NCBI RefSeq assembly: GCF_000195085.1
Contig: NC_015380.1
Span: 296,001 to 360,000 of the forward strand
Length of the DNA stretch: 64,000 nt
DNA from: Candidatus Pelagibacter sp. IMCC9063
GTDB lineage: Bacteria; Pseudomonadota; Alphaproteobacteria; Pelagibacterales; Pelagibacteraceae
Direction of reading: 5' to 3'
A model generated the notes under the pieces. It was not told the origin of the DNA, searched no databases, and saw only the letters and a program-made list of their open reading frames with translations. The translations under genes were made by a program, and so were the position numbers. Positions 9,736 to 20,501 of this stretch are shown one piece after another (within the stretch, counting starts at the first letter, position 1; every line of letters starts with the position of its first letter).

Positions 9736-11823
9736 CTAATCTGACTTTGTATCTTCTGTTACTTCTTTCATAGAAAGTTTAACTTTTCCTCGGTCAAACC
9801 CTACTACTTTCACAGAAACTTCATCACCTTCTTTAACGACATCAGAAACATTTTCTACTCTCTTGGCTGCAAGCTGAGATATATGAACTAGCCCATCTTG
9901 CTTTCCTAAGAAATTTACAAATGCACCAAATTCCATAATTTTTACTACTTTACCTTTATAGATTTTCCCCATTTCTGGTTTGGCAACAATATCTTTAACC
10001 ATTTGCACTGCCTTCATTCTAGATTCTTCGTCAGCAGCTGCAATAGTAACCATACCATCATCGTTGATATCTAGTTTGGCACCTGAAAGTTCTACAATTT
10101 CTCTAATCGTAGCTCCACCTTTTCCAATCACTGCTGCGATATCTTTTTTATCTACTTGAATTCTTTCCATCTTAGGGGTGTTTTTAGAAAGCTCTTTTCT
10201 AGACTCTGTTAAAGCTTTTGCCATTTCACCTAAAATATGAATTCTTCCTTCTTTAGCTTGATCTAAAGCTTTCTCCATAATGTCAAATGTGATTCCTGTA
10301 ATCTTGATATCCATTTGAAGAGAAGTAATTCCATCTTTAGTTCCCGCTACTTTAAAGTCCATATCTCCAAGATGATCTTCATCTCCCAAAATATCACTAA
10401 GGATTGAATAGTCATCACCCTCTTTAATAAGTCCCATTGCAATACCAGCAATTGGTGTTTTAATCGGTACACCCGCATCCATAAGTGCAAGCGATGCTCC
10501 ACATACAGTTGCCATAGAAGACGAACCATTTGATTCTGTAATCTCAGACACAATTCTAAATGTGTAAGGAAATTCTTCTTTAGAAGGAAGTGAAGAATTA
10601 ATTGCTCTCCATGCTAATTTACCATGACCAATTTCTCTTCTTCCAGTTCCAATACGTCCAACTTCTCCAACAGAATAAGGTGGGAAGTTATAATGAAGCA
10701 TAAATCTTGATCGCTCAGCTCCATCTAAAGTTTCTAATCTTTGCTCATCATCTGAAGTTCCTAGAGTAGCCACAACTAAAGCTTGTGTTTCTCCTCTTGT
10801 AAACAATGAAGAACCATGCACTTTGGGTAAAACACCCACTTCACATTTAATATCTCGAACTTCGTTTAGTTTTCTTCTATCAATTCTTTTTGAATCTTTT
10901 AAAATTTGTGTTCGTACAATTTTTTTCTCAACACTTTTGAATTGGTCTCCGATTTCAACTTTAGAATAAGTCTCATCGCCTTCAAACATAGCTGTTACTT
11001 TATCTTTAGCAGCAGCAATTAAACCAGTTCTAATTTGTTTGTCAGATTCATCAAATGCTTTTTGTAAATCGTCAGCAACGGCTGAAGAAATTTTTTCTTT
11101 TAGCTCCGAATAATCTTTTTCTTCTATTTTCCATCTTTCTTTACCTGCCTCTTTTGCAAAATCTTTAATTAAATTAATGACTTCTTTAGCTTTGTCATGA
11201 CCAAATTTAACCGCATCTAACATTTGTTTTTCTGATAGGCCTGAAGCTTCTGATTCAACCATCAATACAGCATCTTCCGTACCAGCAACAATTAATTCTA
11301 ACTGCGAATCTTTAATTTGCTCTTTGGTTGGGTTTAAAACAAACTCTCCATCGATCATTCCTACTTTTGCAGCAGCTACAGGTCCCATAAAAGGAATTCC
11401 TGAAATAGCTAAAGCTGCAGAGCTTGCAATTAATGCTAATGCTTCTGGATCGTTTTCTTTGTCATATGATATTACTGTAGGCAGCACCTGAGTTTCATTT
11501 CTGAACGAACTCGGAAATAAAGGTCTAATTGGTCTGTCAATTAATCTTGATATTAATGTTTCAGCTTCTGTAGGTCTAGCTTCTCTTTTAAAGTAACCAC
11601 CTGGAATTTTTCCAGCTGCATAATATTTTTCTTGGTAATTAACTGTTAAGGGGAAAAAATCCATATCTGGCTTTGCTTGTTTTGCTGCAACTGCAGTTGC
11701 CAAGATAACCGTCTCTCCACAAGTAAGCATAACCGCTCCGTCTGCTTGACGAGCTACTCTACCTGTTTCTAGTGTTAATTTTTTATCGCCCCAAGTAATT
11801 TCTTTTTTTGTGATGTTGAACAT
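9736..11823 (-). CDS. pnp: Polyribonucleotide nucleotidyltransferase (PNPase)
   Basis: Phosphorolytic 3'-5' exoribonuclease and degradosome component. The 695-residue protein has two RNase PH domains (first with [20 protein letters not shown], second with [14 protein letters not shown] and [14 protein letters not shown]). A KH domain ([14 protein letters not shown], about residue 560) and an S1 domain ([19 protein letters not shown], about 625-690) follow. It lies 6 bases downstream of rpsO, the classic rpsO-pnp pair. Confidence 0.98.
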   Translation of the reverse strand: MFNITKKEITWGDKKLTLETGRVARQADGAVMLTCGETVILATAVAAKQAKPDMDFFPLTVNYQEKYYAAGKIPGGYFKREARPTEAETLISRLIDRPIRPLFPSSFRNETQVLPTVISYDKENDPEALALIASSAALAISGIPFMGPVAAAKVGMIDGEFVLNPTKEQIKDSQLELIVAGTEDAVLMVESEASGLSEKQMLDAVKFGHDKAKEVINLIKDFAKEAGKERWKIEEKDYSELKEKISSAVADDLQKAFDESDKQIRTGLIAAAKDKVTAMFEGDETYSKVEIGDQFKSVEKKIVRTQILKDSKRIDRRKLNEVRDIKCEVGVLPKVHGSSLFTRGETQALVVATLGTSDDEQRLETLDGAERSRFMLHYNFPPYSVGEVGRIGTGRREIGHGKLAWRAINSSLPSKEEFPYTFRIVSEITESNGSSSMATVCGASLALMDAGVPIKTPIAGIAMGLIKEGDDYSILSDILGDEDHLGDMDFKVAGTKDGITSLQMDIKITGITFDIMEKALDQAKEGRIHILGEMAKALTESRKELSKNTPKMERIQVDKKDIAAVIGKGGATIREIVELSGAKLDINDDGMVTIAAADEESRMKAVQMVKDIVAKPEMGKIYKGKVVKIMEFGAFVNFLGKQDGLVHISQLAAKRVENVSDVVKEGDEVSVKVVGFDRGKVKLSMKEVTEDTKSD

Positions 11824-11829
11824 AAGTTT

Positions 11830-12099
11830 CTATTTACGCAAACCTAACTGCTCTAAGACTTTCTTATAAATAGATGGCTCTTTTTTGCTCAAATATTCTA
11901 GTAATTTTTTTCTTCGAGTAATTATTCTGCTTAATCCTGTGTTTGAGTGTTTATCTTTTTTGTTTTTAACAAAGTGCTCTGATAAGTATTTAACTCTCTC
12001 AGTTAAAATACCGATTTGAACTTCTGATGAACCGACGTCGGTTTTGTGTTTTTGCAATGATGCAATCACTTCTTTTTTTTCAATTTTTTTCTTTGGCAT
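11830..12099 (-). CDS. rpsO: 30S ribosomal protein S15
   Basis: Primary rRNA-binding protein that organises the central domain of 16S rRNA. The 89-residue product shows the family motif GSSEVQIGILTERVKYLSEH and HSNTGLSRIITRRKKLLEYL, with the usual length. It sits between truB (6 bases upstream) and pnp in the conserved nusA-infB-rbfA-truB-rpsO-pnp order. No separate promoter is evident in the short gap. Confidence 0.98.
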   Translation of the reverse strand: MPKKKIEKKEVIASLQKHKTDVGSSEVQIGILTERVKYLSEHFVKNKKDKHSNTGLSRIITRRKKLLEYLSKKEPSIYKKVLEQLGLRK

Positions 12100-12105
12100 A
12101 ATCCT

Positions 12106-12984
12106 TTATATATTTAAAATTCTTTTGGGATAAAAAAATCCAGACTTTAATTCTCCGAATGCGAGTACCTGGCTTTGATTTTGGGCAATTAAACTCTTAA
12201 TATTTACTTCTCCAAACTCTTCCAACATGCTTACTTTCATTCCGTTTTTAATAAGCTTTATTCTTTCATCTTCTAATTTTATGGATGGTATATGTATTAA
12301 AACCTTTCGAATATCAAGCAAGTATTTATAAAAGTCCTCTTTTTCAACGTTTTTTATTAAAAAATCCATGGTCAGTGTATTTTTTTTTGAGAAATGACTA
12401 TATCTGCTTCTTAAAATTTTAGACGCATAACCAAAAGTATTTAAAGCAAATGCCAAATCTCTAGCTAAGCTTCTCACATAAGTTCCAGATCCACAACTAA
12501 CCAAGAACGATGTTTTGTTTTCATGATGAGAGACAACTCTCAAATTAAAAATAGTTACTTTTTGTGGCTTTAGCTCAAATTCCTCATTATTTCTTGCTAA
12601 GTCATAACATCTTTTGCCATTAATTTTTTTAGCTGAAAATTTTGGAGGGACTTGATCAATCTGTCCAATAAATAAATGAAGTACTTTATTAATTTCTTTT
12701 AGAGAAGGGATAATTTTAGATACATTGGTAGTCACTCCCTCAGAATCTAGTGTGTTTGTTTCTTCGCCCCAAAAAACTTCAAACAAATAATTTTTTTTTG
12801 CTTCCGCTAGATAAGGAATAGACTTCGTCGCCTCACCAATGGCTATTGGTAGAACTCCTTCTGCTAATGGATCCAGCGTTCCAGCGTGACCAATCTTTTT
12901 TAACTTAAATTTTGATTTGAGAACATTTAAACAATAAGTTGAAGTGTAGCCTTTAGGTTTGTAAATATTGATCCAACCATTCAT
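12106..12984 (-). CDS. truB: tRNA pseudouridine-55 synthase
   Basis: Makes the universal pseudouridine 55 in the T loop of tRNAs. The N-terminal GWINIYKPKGYTS and the catalytic-Asp motif GHAGTLDPLAEGVLPIAIGEATK segment are clear. The thumb-loop motif PPKFSAKKINGKRCYDLAR and the later SCGSGTYVRSLARDL are also present. The 292-residue length is typical. The start overlaps the rbfA stop by four bases (ATGA). Confidence 0.97.
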   Translation of the reverse strand: MNGWINIYKPKGYTSTYCLNVLKSKFKLKKIGHAGTLDPLAEGVLPIAIGEATKSIPYLAEAKKNYLFEVFWGEETNTLDSEGVTTNVSKIIPSLKEINKVLHLFIGQIDQVPPKFSAKKINGKRCYDLARNNEEFELKPQKVTIFNLRVVSHHENKTSFLVSCGSGTYVRSLARDLAFALNTFGYASKILRSRYSHFSKKNTLTMDFLIKNVEKEDFYKYLLDIRKVLIHIPSIKLEDERIKLIKNGMKVSMLEEFGEVNIKSLIAQNQSQVLAFGELKSGFFYPKRILNI

Positions 12985-13358
12985 TTTGGTTCTAGATTAG
13001 TAGAAATTAATTTTTCAATATTTTCAGCATAATCAAATGATTTATCAAGAACAAACCTTAAATCCGGTAAAAATTTTGCTGACCAGGAACTCTTTACTCT
13101 TTTTTTAACTTCGTATGAAAATTGGTTTAAAGTTTTAAAAGCAATCTCTGATTTATCTCCAGAAAGAGGAATAAAATAAACTATAGCGTGTCTTAAATCT
13201 GGACTAACCCTAACTTCTGTAATGGTAATATTTCTTGTTGAAATGTCGGGAAGAACTATTTGATCTTTAATGAAAATATTGGCTATAATTTTTTTTAGAT
13301 TTTCGCCTGCTTTTAACTGTCTTTGAGTTAATGGTTTTGAAGTATTCTCATAATCCAT
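12981..13358 (-). CDS. rbfA: Ribosome-binding factor A
   Basis: Late 30S maturation factor that binds the 5' end region of 16S rRNA. The 125-residue protein has the single KH-like fold signature: ITITEVRVSPDLRHAIVYF in the middle and KFLPDLRFVLDKSFDYAENIE near the end. Its ATG overlaps the infB stop by one base and its own stop overlaps truB, so translation is coupled across three genes. Confidence 0.95.
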   Translation of the reverse strand: MDYENTSKPLTQRQLKAGENLKKIIANIFIKDQIVLPDISTRNITITEVRVSPDLRHAIVYFIPLSGDKSEIAFKTLNQFSYEVKKRVKSSWSAKFLPDLRFVLDKSFDYAENIEKLISTNLEPK

Positions 13359-15539
13359 TAAATTTCTCTTTCAATTGTGATTGTCTTAAAGAATTCGATC
13401 ACATCTCCTTTTTTAATATCATTGAAATCTTTAATAGAAACACCGCATTCCAAGCCTGCTTTTACTTCTTTTGCTTCATTCTTTTCTCTAAAAAGACTGT
13501 TCACTTTACCTGTATAAACAACCGCACCATCTCGAAGCAGTCTTAACTCTGAATTATTTTTTATTTCACCCTCTGTAACTTTAACACCAGCAACTTTACC
13601 AGCTTTCGAAACGCTGAATACCTCTAATACTTCGCAAGTTCCTTGGCCTTGCTCTTCCGTCTCTGGAGCTAACAAGCCAGATATTTTTTTGGTTATATGA
13701 TCTAGTGCTTCATAAATTATATTAAAGTAAAGTATTTCTAATTTATAACTTCTAGCTAAATCTTTTGCTTCCTTATTTGGTCTAATATTAAATCCTAATA
13801 AAATAGCATTCGAAGCTTTTGCTAAAGTGACATCTGTTTCTGTGATAGGCCCAACGGCTGATAAAATAATTTTTGTCTTAATGTTTTCAATTTTAATTTT
13901 TTCAATTGCATTAGCTAAGGCTTCTAGAGATCCGTTAACGTCTGTTTTTAAAATAATATTATATTCTTCTTCTGGATCAGACTCTCCAAAAATATCAGTT
14001 TTTTTGTTACCTGCTAGTTTTTTGTTTTTAATCTCTTGTTGTCTATACTCTACAATTTCTTCAACCTTAGAATCATTTTCTACAACAACAAAATCATCTC
14101 CTGCATTAGGGGCTCCCTGAAAACCTACAATCTCTACCGGCGTGGACGGACCTGCTTCATTAATTAAATCTCCTCTGTAATTGTAAATAGCTCTTACTTT
14201 TCCATTAGAAGCACCACTAACGAACAAATCTCCTTTTTTTAAAGTACCTTTCGCAATTAAAACTGTAGAAACTGGACCTCTTCCTTTATCTAGTCTTGAT
14301 TCAACTACAACTCCTGCAGCTGCAATAGAAGGGTCTGCTTTCATATCTAAAATTTCTGATTGTAATAAAATTAACTCTTTTAATTTATCTAAATTAGTTT
14401 TTTTTAATGCGGATATTTCTACGCTCAAAACATCTCCTCCCATTTCTTCAACTATCAGTTCATGTTCTAAAAGTTGGTTTCTAACCTTTGTGGGATCTGC
14501 ACCTTGTAAATCACATTTATTAATAGCAACAATAATAGGCACTTGTGCCGCTTTAGCATGTTGAATAGCCTCTATCGTTTGAGGTTTAATTCCATCATTG
14601 GCCGCAACTACTAAAATAACAATATCTGTAATCTTGGATCCTCTAGCTCTCATTTCTGTAAATGCAGCATGTCCAGGAGTATCTATAAATGTAATCAAAC
14701 TTTTATCATTCACATTTACTTGGTAAGCTCCTATGTGCTGAGTAATACCCCCATGCTCCGAATTCACTACACTTGCATCTCTTAAAGAATCTAGGAGAGA
14801 TGTTTTTCCATGATCAACGTGCCCCATTACAGTGACAACTGGTGGTCTTGAAACTGCATTTTCTAAGTCTTTATCCTTAGATAGAATATCTTTCAATAAC
14901 TGATCTGGCTCTTCTTCTATAAGAATTTCGTGTCCAAATTCTTTTACAATAAATTCTGCTGTGTCTTGGTCAATCGTATGATTAATAGTAACTTTTACAT
15001 TTTTAGTTAATAGATATTTAATAACTGTATTGGCTCTTTCTGCCATTCTATTAGCCAATTCTTGAATGGTAATAACTTTTGGAATTTTAACTTGTCTGAT
15101 TACTTTTTGCCCGTCTGTATCTTGACCACTTTGTTTTTTAAAAAGTTTTTCTCTGGATCTTTTCACTGCTGCAAGACTTCTGACTTGAACCTCTTCTTCT
15201 TCTGATAGTGCTTTGGTGACTGTTAAACGATAATCTCTTTTTTTCCCAGCTGCTTTTTTATCGGCTTTTTTAGATAGCTCTTCTTGAATTTTTATTTTTG
15301 CCCACTCTTTAGCTGATTTAGGCTTTTCAGGGCTCTTTGCAGGTTTAGTTGTTGGTGAAGGTTTACTTTCAGGAGTAGTTGTACTATCCGATTTCTCGAT
15401 TACAGGATTGGGAACTTTTGGTTCTTCTTTTTTTCCAAAAATAACAGATGTTTTTTGTGCTTGTTTCTTATTTACCGAACTGGGTGCATTACCAGTAAAA
15501 TTTTTTAGAGTTAATTTTTTTTTTTTCTTTCGTGCTCAT
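13358..15539 (-). CDS. infB: Translation initiation factor IF-2, frame broken in the N-terminal poly-A tract
   Basis: GTPase that brings initiator tRNA to the ribosome. The main frame contains G1 GHVDHGKTSLLDSL, G3 DTPGHAAF and G4 NKCD, then domains II-IV. The natural start is the ATG at 15539, with an AAGGTG ribosome-binding site 7 bases upstream. Five codons in is a run of twelve A (15515-15526 on the plus strand as T) that puts the N-terminal region out of frame by one. With 11 or 14 A, a Lys/Pro-rich N-terminal domain (TLKNFTGNAPSS..., SAKEWAKIKIQEELSKK) joins the core to give about 726 residues. Without it, the first usable in-frame start is GTG at 15166. Confidence 0.93.
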
Positions 15540-15560
15540 TTTTATTCACCTTGGTATTCA

Positions 15561-17105
15561 TTAAATGTCGAAAACTTTTTTTCTAGCTCTCATAATCAAG
15601 TCATCAGCATCTTTTCTAGAAATATCAAACTCCTCAAGTATACCATCAAATTTTTCTCTTTTACCTTTGATTTCATCATACCCACCGATTAACTCATCCG
15701 TAGCCAATTCTGCAAAATCTTTTAGAGTTTTAATGTTATCCTCACCTAGAATTAAAAGCATTCCAAGACTAAGGCCTTTATGGGTAGCCAAATCATCTTC
15801 TATACCCAATTCTTTTACTTTTTTAGATACTTCCTCAGCTTCTTCTTGAATGTATTCTTTTGCTCTATTTTGAAGCTCTGTCGAAGTCTCTTCATCAAAA
15901 CCTTCAATTTTTAAAAACTCAGGCAAACTTGCATTTGCGATTGCATTGATTGTCGGAAATCCTTCAGCCACAAGAAGTTGAGCCATAGTTGTATCTATTT
16001 CTAAACTCTTAACTAATTTTTCAGTGTTGTCTTTAAATTCAGTCTGTCTTTTTTCTGATTCTTCCTTATCTGTAAGTATATCAATCTCATAATCTAATAG
16101 CTTAGATGCCAGTCGAACATTTTGACCACGTCTTCCAATTGCTTTACTTAGATTGTCCTCATCAATAACTACTTCGATTCTTCTATCATCTTCCGCAATG
16201 ATAACTTTCATAACTTCGGCAGGAGATAAAGCGCTCTTAACTAAAGAAGATGCGTCTTCCGTCCAATTTATAATGTCAATTTTTTCTCCTTGCAATTCGT
16301 TAACGATAGCTTGAACCCTACTACCTCTCATACCAACGCAGGCACCAACTGGATCTATCGAACTATCTTTTGATTGAACGCATATTTTGGCTCTACTACC
16401 TGGATCTCTAGCAACCGATTTAATTCCAATTGTACCTTCATAAATTTCTGGTACTTCTTGATGAAATAATTTTGCTAAAAATTGCGGATGCGCTCTAGAT
16501 AAAAATATTTGTGGTCCTTTGCTCTCTCTTCTTACATCGTAGCAGTATGCTTTAATTCTATCTCCATTTTTTAAATTTTCTCTTGGAATAAGCTCTTCTC
16601 TTCTTATGATTGCTTCTGATTTTTGCAAATCTACAATTACATTGCCGTATTCGGATCTTTTAACTATGCCACTTAAAATCTCTCCTACCTTATCTTTAAA
16701 TTCTTCAAACTGCCTATCTCTCTCAGCGTCTCTAATCTGATGTGATATAACTTGTTTTGCAGTTTGCGCAGCTATTCGTCCAAAATCTACTGGTGGTAAT
16801 TCTTCATTAACTATATCGTCAATCTTAGCCTCACTATTTTTTTCAAGTGCTTCCCCTAACCCTATTTCAGAGTGGGTATTCATGACTTTTTCAACTACTT
16901 TTAATTTTCTTCCAAGCTCAATTTTTCCTGTAGCTCTATCTATTACAACGTAAATTTCGTTTTCATTTCCATATCTAGTTTTGGCAGCTTTTTCTATGGC
17001 ACTTTCCATTGAAGTTAAAACCAAGTCTTTGCTTATAGATTTCTCATCAGCAACAGCATCGGCTATTCTAATTAATTCAGTACTATCAATTCGGTTATTT
17101 AGCAT
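15561..17105 (-). CDS. nusA: Transcription termination/antitermination factor NusA
   Basis: RNA polymerase-bound factor controlling pausing, termination and antitermination. The 514-residue protein has an N-terminal polymerase-binding domain, an S1 domain (GEILSGIVKRSEYGNVIVDL), KH1 (PVGACVGMRGSRVQAIVNEL) and KH2 (KAIGRRGQNVRLASKLLDYE). Helix-hairpin-helix repeats and an acidic tail occupy about residues 360-510. It is followed 21 bases later by infB; the small ylxR gene often found between them is absent. An intrinsic terminator lies only 13 bases upstream of its ATG, and rimP is missing. Confidence 0.97.
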   Translation of the reverse strand: MLNNRIDSTELIRIADAVADEKSISKDLVLTSMESAIEKAAKTRYGNENEIYVVIDRATGKIELGRKLKVVEKVMNTHSEIGLGEALEKNSEAKIDDIVNEELPPVDFGRIAAQTAKQVISHQIRDAERDRQFEEFKDKVGEILSGIVKRSEYGNVIVDLQKSEAIIRREELIPRENLKNGDRIKAYCYDVRRESKGPQIFLSRAHPQFLAKLFHQEVPEIYEGTIGIKSVARDPGSRAKICVQSKDSSIDPVGACVGMRGSRVQAIVNELQGEKIDIINWTEDASSLVKSALSPAEVMKVIIAEDDRRIEVVIDEDNLSKAIGRRGQNVRLASKLLDYEIDILTDKEESEKRQTEFKDNTEKLVKSLEIDTTMAQLLVAEGFPTINAIANASLPEFLKIEGFDEETSTELQNRAKEYIQEEAEEVSKKVKELGIEDDLATHKGLSLGMLLILGEDNIKTLKDFAELATDELIGGYDEIKGKREKFDGILEEFDISRKDADDLIMRARKKVFDI

Positions 17106-17118
17106 TTTGATTTTTAGT

Positions 17119-17146
17119 AAAAAAAAAGGGCCTAAGCCCGTTTTTT
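17119..17146 (-). terminator. Intrinsic terminator between trmB and nusA, possible nusA attenuator
   Basis: On the minus strand the sequence reads GGGC-TTAG-GCCC followed by nine T (A-run at 17119-17127 on the plus strand). The plus strand also gives GGGC-CTAA-GCCC then six T, so it could act in both directions. It can end the lnt-metK-trmB transcript. Because it finishes 13 bases before the nusA start codon, no promoter fits between them. Any nusA transcript must start upstream and pass through it. Confidence 0.8.
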
Positions 17147-17211
17147 AATTTGTTAATTTTCCTGGAAATTACTCCAATATTTAAGATTTTACAATAACTA
17201 AAAAATTAACC

Positions 17212-17822
17212 TTATTTCCTAACTTTTTGGCTCTTAAAAAGTATTTTGTTTGGCCAAGGTGTTTTACGTCTATTTTTTTGTGAACAATTGGGATTTTTTT
17301 TAAAATCCTTACTTTCCAAACAGTCCTGAACAGATTCAAAATAATCCTGATTGTCTGTTGCAAAATATAGCTTCCCATTTTTATCTAGTCTTTTTACAAT
17401 ATTCTTTAAAAAAGGCAGCTGAACAAGTCTACGCTTGTGATGTTTTTTTTTATGCCAAGGATCGGGGAATAAAATAAAAATTTCTTTAAAGTAAATTTTT
17501 TTATACTTTTCTAAAAATTTTTCTACAGGATCGGGATAAACTAAAATGTTGTCTATGTTTTGTTTTACGCAGCTATAGATAACACTGACTACTCCATTGA
17601 TAAAAGGCTCTATGCCAATAATTTGACTATTTAAATTATTTTTTGATAATTCAATCAAATTATGCCCCATGCCAAATCCTATTTCTAGGATATTGGGAGC
17701 GGTTTTTTTTATTTTTTTAAAATTAAATTGAAAATTTTTAAGATTTTCGTCTAGAATTTTTTTTTTTCTAACGAAATTTTACGAGACTGAATTCGTCCAA
17801 AGAATATTTTTTTTTTAATCAC
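17212..17822 (-). CDS. trmB: tRNA (guanine-N7-)-methyltransferase TrmB, frame broken near N-terminus
   Basis: SAM-dependent enzyme making m7G46 in tRNA. The intact C-terminal three-quarters begins at MGHNLIELSKN and holds LFPDPWHKKKHHKRRLVQ, the family signature. Upstream, the expected N-terminus (FFGRIQSRKISLEKK then ILDENLKNFQFNFKK and LEIGFGMGH) is present but split by eleven A (17757-17767 as T). One extra A restores a 203-residue protein. The best start is the GTG at 17822, which overlaps the metK stop (TAGTG) by one base. Confidence 0.85.
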
Positions 17823-18985
17823 TACACTTCTTTTTTAAAAACATTTACCATATCTGTTTTTTCCCAGCTAAACGAACCATCTGCTTCTGGAACTCTTCCA
17901 AAGTGTCCGTACGCTGCTGTTTTTTTATAGATTGGTTTATTCAATTCTAATTTATTTCTTATTCCTCTTGGGCTTAAATCAAAATTATCTTGGATAACTT
18001 TTGTAATTTGATCTACTAATTTTTGATCTTCTTGAAAAATATCTAAATAAATAGAAAGTGGTTGAGAAACTCCAATTGCATACGACAATTGGATCACTGC
18101 TTTATCTACGATTCCTGATGCAACTATATTCTTTGCTAAATATCTAGCTGCGTACGCTGCAGATCGATCTACTTTGCTAGGATCTTTTCCTGAAAATGCT
18201 CCACCACCATGCAATGCTGCTCCACCATACGTATCAACTATAATTTTTCTACCTGTTAATCCCGTATCACCGTCCGGTCCACCAATGACAAACTTTCCTG
18301 TAGGGTTGACATAAAACTGATCTTCTGGACAAGACCAATCCTTTGGAAGAATTTTTTTTACATAAGGCCTGATCATTTCTTTTACTTCATTCTGACCAAT
18401 CGATTCATCGTGTTGTGAAGAAATTACTACTGAGCTCACACCTATGGGCTTACTGTTTTCATAAACAACTGAAATTTGACTTTTTGAATCTGGACCCAAT
18501 AATTTTAAATCTCCACTTTTTCTTGCGATAGCCATTTCTTTTAAAATTTTATGAGAATAGGTAATTGGTGCTGGCATTAATTCTTTCGTCTCATTACATG
18601 CGTATCCAAACATGATTCCCTGATCTCCAGCTCCCTCATCTTTTTCATTTCCGCTAGAATCTACACCTTGGGCAATATCTGCTGACTGCTCATGCAAATA
18701 ATTAAAAAATTCAAAGTTTTTCCAATGAAAGTTTTTTTGCTCGTATCCTATATTTTTTATCTGCTCTCTTACAGCTTGCTCGATAACCTGAGGGTCAATT
18801 TTTGGACCTCTAATTTCTCCTGAAAGGATAATCTTATTAGTAGTTGCAAGCGTTTCACAGGCGACTCTACTTTCGTTAAACTCTGAGAGATATAGATCTA
18901 AAACAGTATCTGAAATAATGTCACATACTTTGTCTGGATGACCTTCTGAAACCGATTCACTTGTAAATATATAATTTTTATTCAT
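17822..18985 (-). CDS. metK: S-adenosylmethionine synthetase
   Basis: Condenses ATP and methionine to SAM. The 387-residue protein shows [16 protein letters not shown] at the N-terminus, [12 protein letters not shown] in the middle and the loop [21 protein letters not shown]. All three domains are complete. The ATG overlaps the lnt stop by four bases and its stop overlaps the trmB GTG. I saw no SAM riboswitch, and the overlaps leave no room for one. Confidence 0.97.
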   Translation of the reverse strand: MNKNYIFTSESVSEGHPDKVCDIISDTVLDLYLSEFNESRVACETLATTNKIILSGEIRGPKIDPQVIEQAVREQIKNIGYEQKNFHWKNFEFFNYLHEQSADIAQGVDSSGNEKDEGAGDQGIMFGYACNETKELMPAPITYSHKILKEMAIARKSGDLKLLGPDSKSQISVVYENSKPIGVSSVVISSQHDESIGQNEVKEMIRPYVKKILPKDWSCPEDQFYVNPTGKFVIGGPDGDTGLTGRKIIVDTYGGAALHGGGAFSGKDPSKVDRSAAYAARYLAKNIVASGIVDKAVIQLSYAIGVSQPLSIYLDIFQEDQKLVDQITKVIQDNFDLSPRGIRNKLELNKPIYKKTAAYGHFGRVPEADGSFSWEKTDMVNVFKKEV

Positions 18986-20499
18986 TGGTTTTTTCTAAAA
19001 AGAAAAATGAATATACAACTAACAAAAGTAAGTAAATAAAAAATAGCATTTTCAAACTCACTAAACAGTGTTTTTTTATTTAACTTGTAGATATCCACAG
19101 CAATACTTGATTGATTCGAAAAATCAGTAGTTTTAGCTAATCTGCCATTGGGCATTATACTACTAGTTAGGCCTTGATTGGTTGATCTAACTACCTGTTT
19201 ACCTTGCTCTATGGCTCTATACTTAGAGTGAACAAAGTGCTGAATAGTACCAATCGAACGATTGAACCAACCATCTTCCGAAATATTTAAAATAAAATCG
19301 TATTCCTTTTTTTCAATATTAATTGATCCAGAAAATATAATTTCATAACAAATTAAAGGTAAAAATTTAATATTATTAATATTTAATGTGACTGGGTTTC
19401 TTTTTTCTCCTTTGGAAAAAGAGCCATACCCAAATGTAATTTTTTTAAAATCTATTTTTTCAAGCAAGTTATAAAAGGGAACAACCTCGCCAAAAGGAAC
19501 TAAATTTATTTTGTCATAGGTTGAAAGTATTTCAGCCTGATTATTAAGCAGTACAAGACTATTATAAAACCTATTTCCTTCGTAACGGATAGATCCTAGT
19601 ACGATGTTATGATTGTTAGAAAAATTATCATAAAAAAGTTTTTTATAATTTTTAGAATTATCGAGATTAGACAAAACTCCCTCAGGCCAAACAAATAGCG
19701 TTTGGGTATCTTTATACATTTTTGGTTTACTAATATTAATTAACCGATTGACATACTGCTCTTCATTATTGGTTAAAGTTAAATCTATTATTTTTTGGTT
19801 TGGTTGAAGCAACACCACCTTAAAATTTGGAATTTTTTTTAAGTTGTTATTATTAATTATGCTTTGACCAAAAAAAAAGTTTACACAAAGTGTAAAAACT
19901 ATAGACGAGACAATTATGAGCAGTTTTTTGTAATGAAAATGTTTTAGCGCAAGATATGGAAGACAAAAAATAAATATTGTAAATAAATTTAAAGAATAGG
20001 TTCCAACAAAACCTAATACTTGAAGACTCTCTAACGACCAACTCCAGGTGTATGCAAATAAATTCCAAGGAAAATCAAAAAAAAGATTGCCCCTCATAAA
20101 ATCTAAAGCTGAAAGCGCAACTGAAAAAACAATAATAAAATAAAAATTATTTGAAATGATTTTCTTAATTAACATGCTTGCTAGCCCATAAAAAACAGCG
20201 ACTACTGATGGCAAAACCACTAGCGTTAATGGTTTTAAAATAGCTAAGTTATCATCAAAGTTTAGGGAATATGTAATCCAGTATAGACTAAACAAAAAAT
20301 AACCATAACCAAATAAAAATCCAATATAAAAAATTGATTTTCTCGTTTGATCTTTATTTACAAATAATAAATATAGTAATGTGGGAAAAATCAAAAACCC
20401 TAATGCAGTATAGCTGTAAGGAGGAAGGATTAACGAAAGAATACTACCTAAAGAAAGAGATACTAAATATTTATTTTTCTTAAAAAGAAAATTTTTCAT
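18982..20499 (-). CDS. lnt: Apolipoprotein N-acyltransferase
   Basis: Adds the third acyl chain to outer-membrane lipoproteins. The first half (about residues 10-210) has six or seven hydrophobic membrane segments. The C-terminal nitrilase domain carries the catalytic triad region: Glu in [10 protein letters not shown], Lys in [15 protein letters not shown] and Cys in LICYEIIF. One last hydrophobic segment closes the protein at about residue 485-500. The length of 505 residues is normal. It lies 3 bases downstream of corC. Confidence 0.94.
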   Translation of the reverse strand: MKNFLFKKNKYLVSLSLGSILSLILPPYSYTALGFLIFPTLLYLLFVNKDQTRKSIFYIGFLFGYGYFLFSLYWITYSLNFDDNLAILKPLTLVVLPSVVAVFYGLASMLIKKIISNNFYFIIVFSVALSALDFMRGNLFFDFPWNLFAYTWSWSLESLQVLGFVGTYSLNLFTIFIFCLPYLALKHFHYKKLLIIVSSIVFTLCVNFFFGQSIINNNNLKKIPNFKVVLLQPNQKIIDLTLTNNEEQYVNRLINISKPKMYKDTQTLFVWPEGVLSNLDNSKNYKKLFYDNFSNNHNIVLGSIRYEGNRFYNSLVLLNNQAEILSTYDKINLVPFGEVVPFYNLLEKIDFKKITFGYGSFSKGEKRNPVTLNINNIKFLPLICYEIIFSGSINIEKKEYDFILNISEDGWFNRSIGTIQHFVHSKYRAIEQGKQVVRSTNQGLTSSIMPNGRLAKTTDFSNQSSIAVDIYKLNKKTLFSEFENAIFYLLTFVSCIFIFLFRKNQ

Positions 20500-20501
20500 T
20501 T

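Noticed and set aside
9713-9736. GGGGC ... GCCCT inverted repeat between msrB and pnp
   Set aside because: Only a 4-5 pair stem with a 15-base loop and no T-run, so I do not call it a terminator.
10347-10553. Second minus-strand frame inside pnp
   Set aside because: Composition is that of an out-of-frame translation; pnp is intact and explains the region.
17181-17378. Minus-strand ORF overlapping the end of trmB
   Set aside because: It is a shadow in another frame; the TrmB frame has the catalytic motif.
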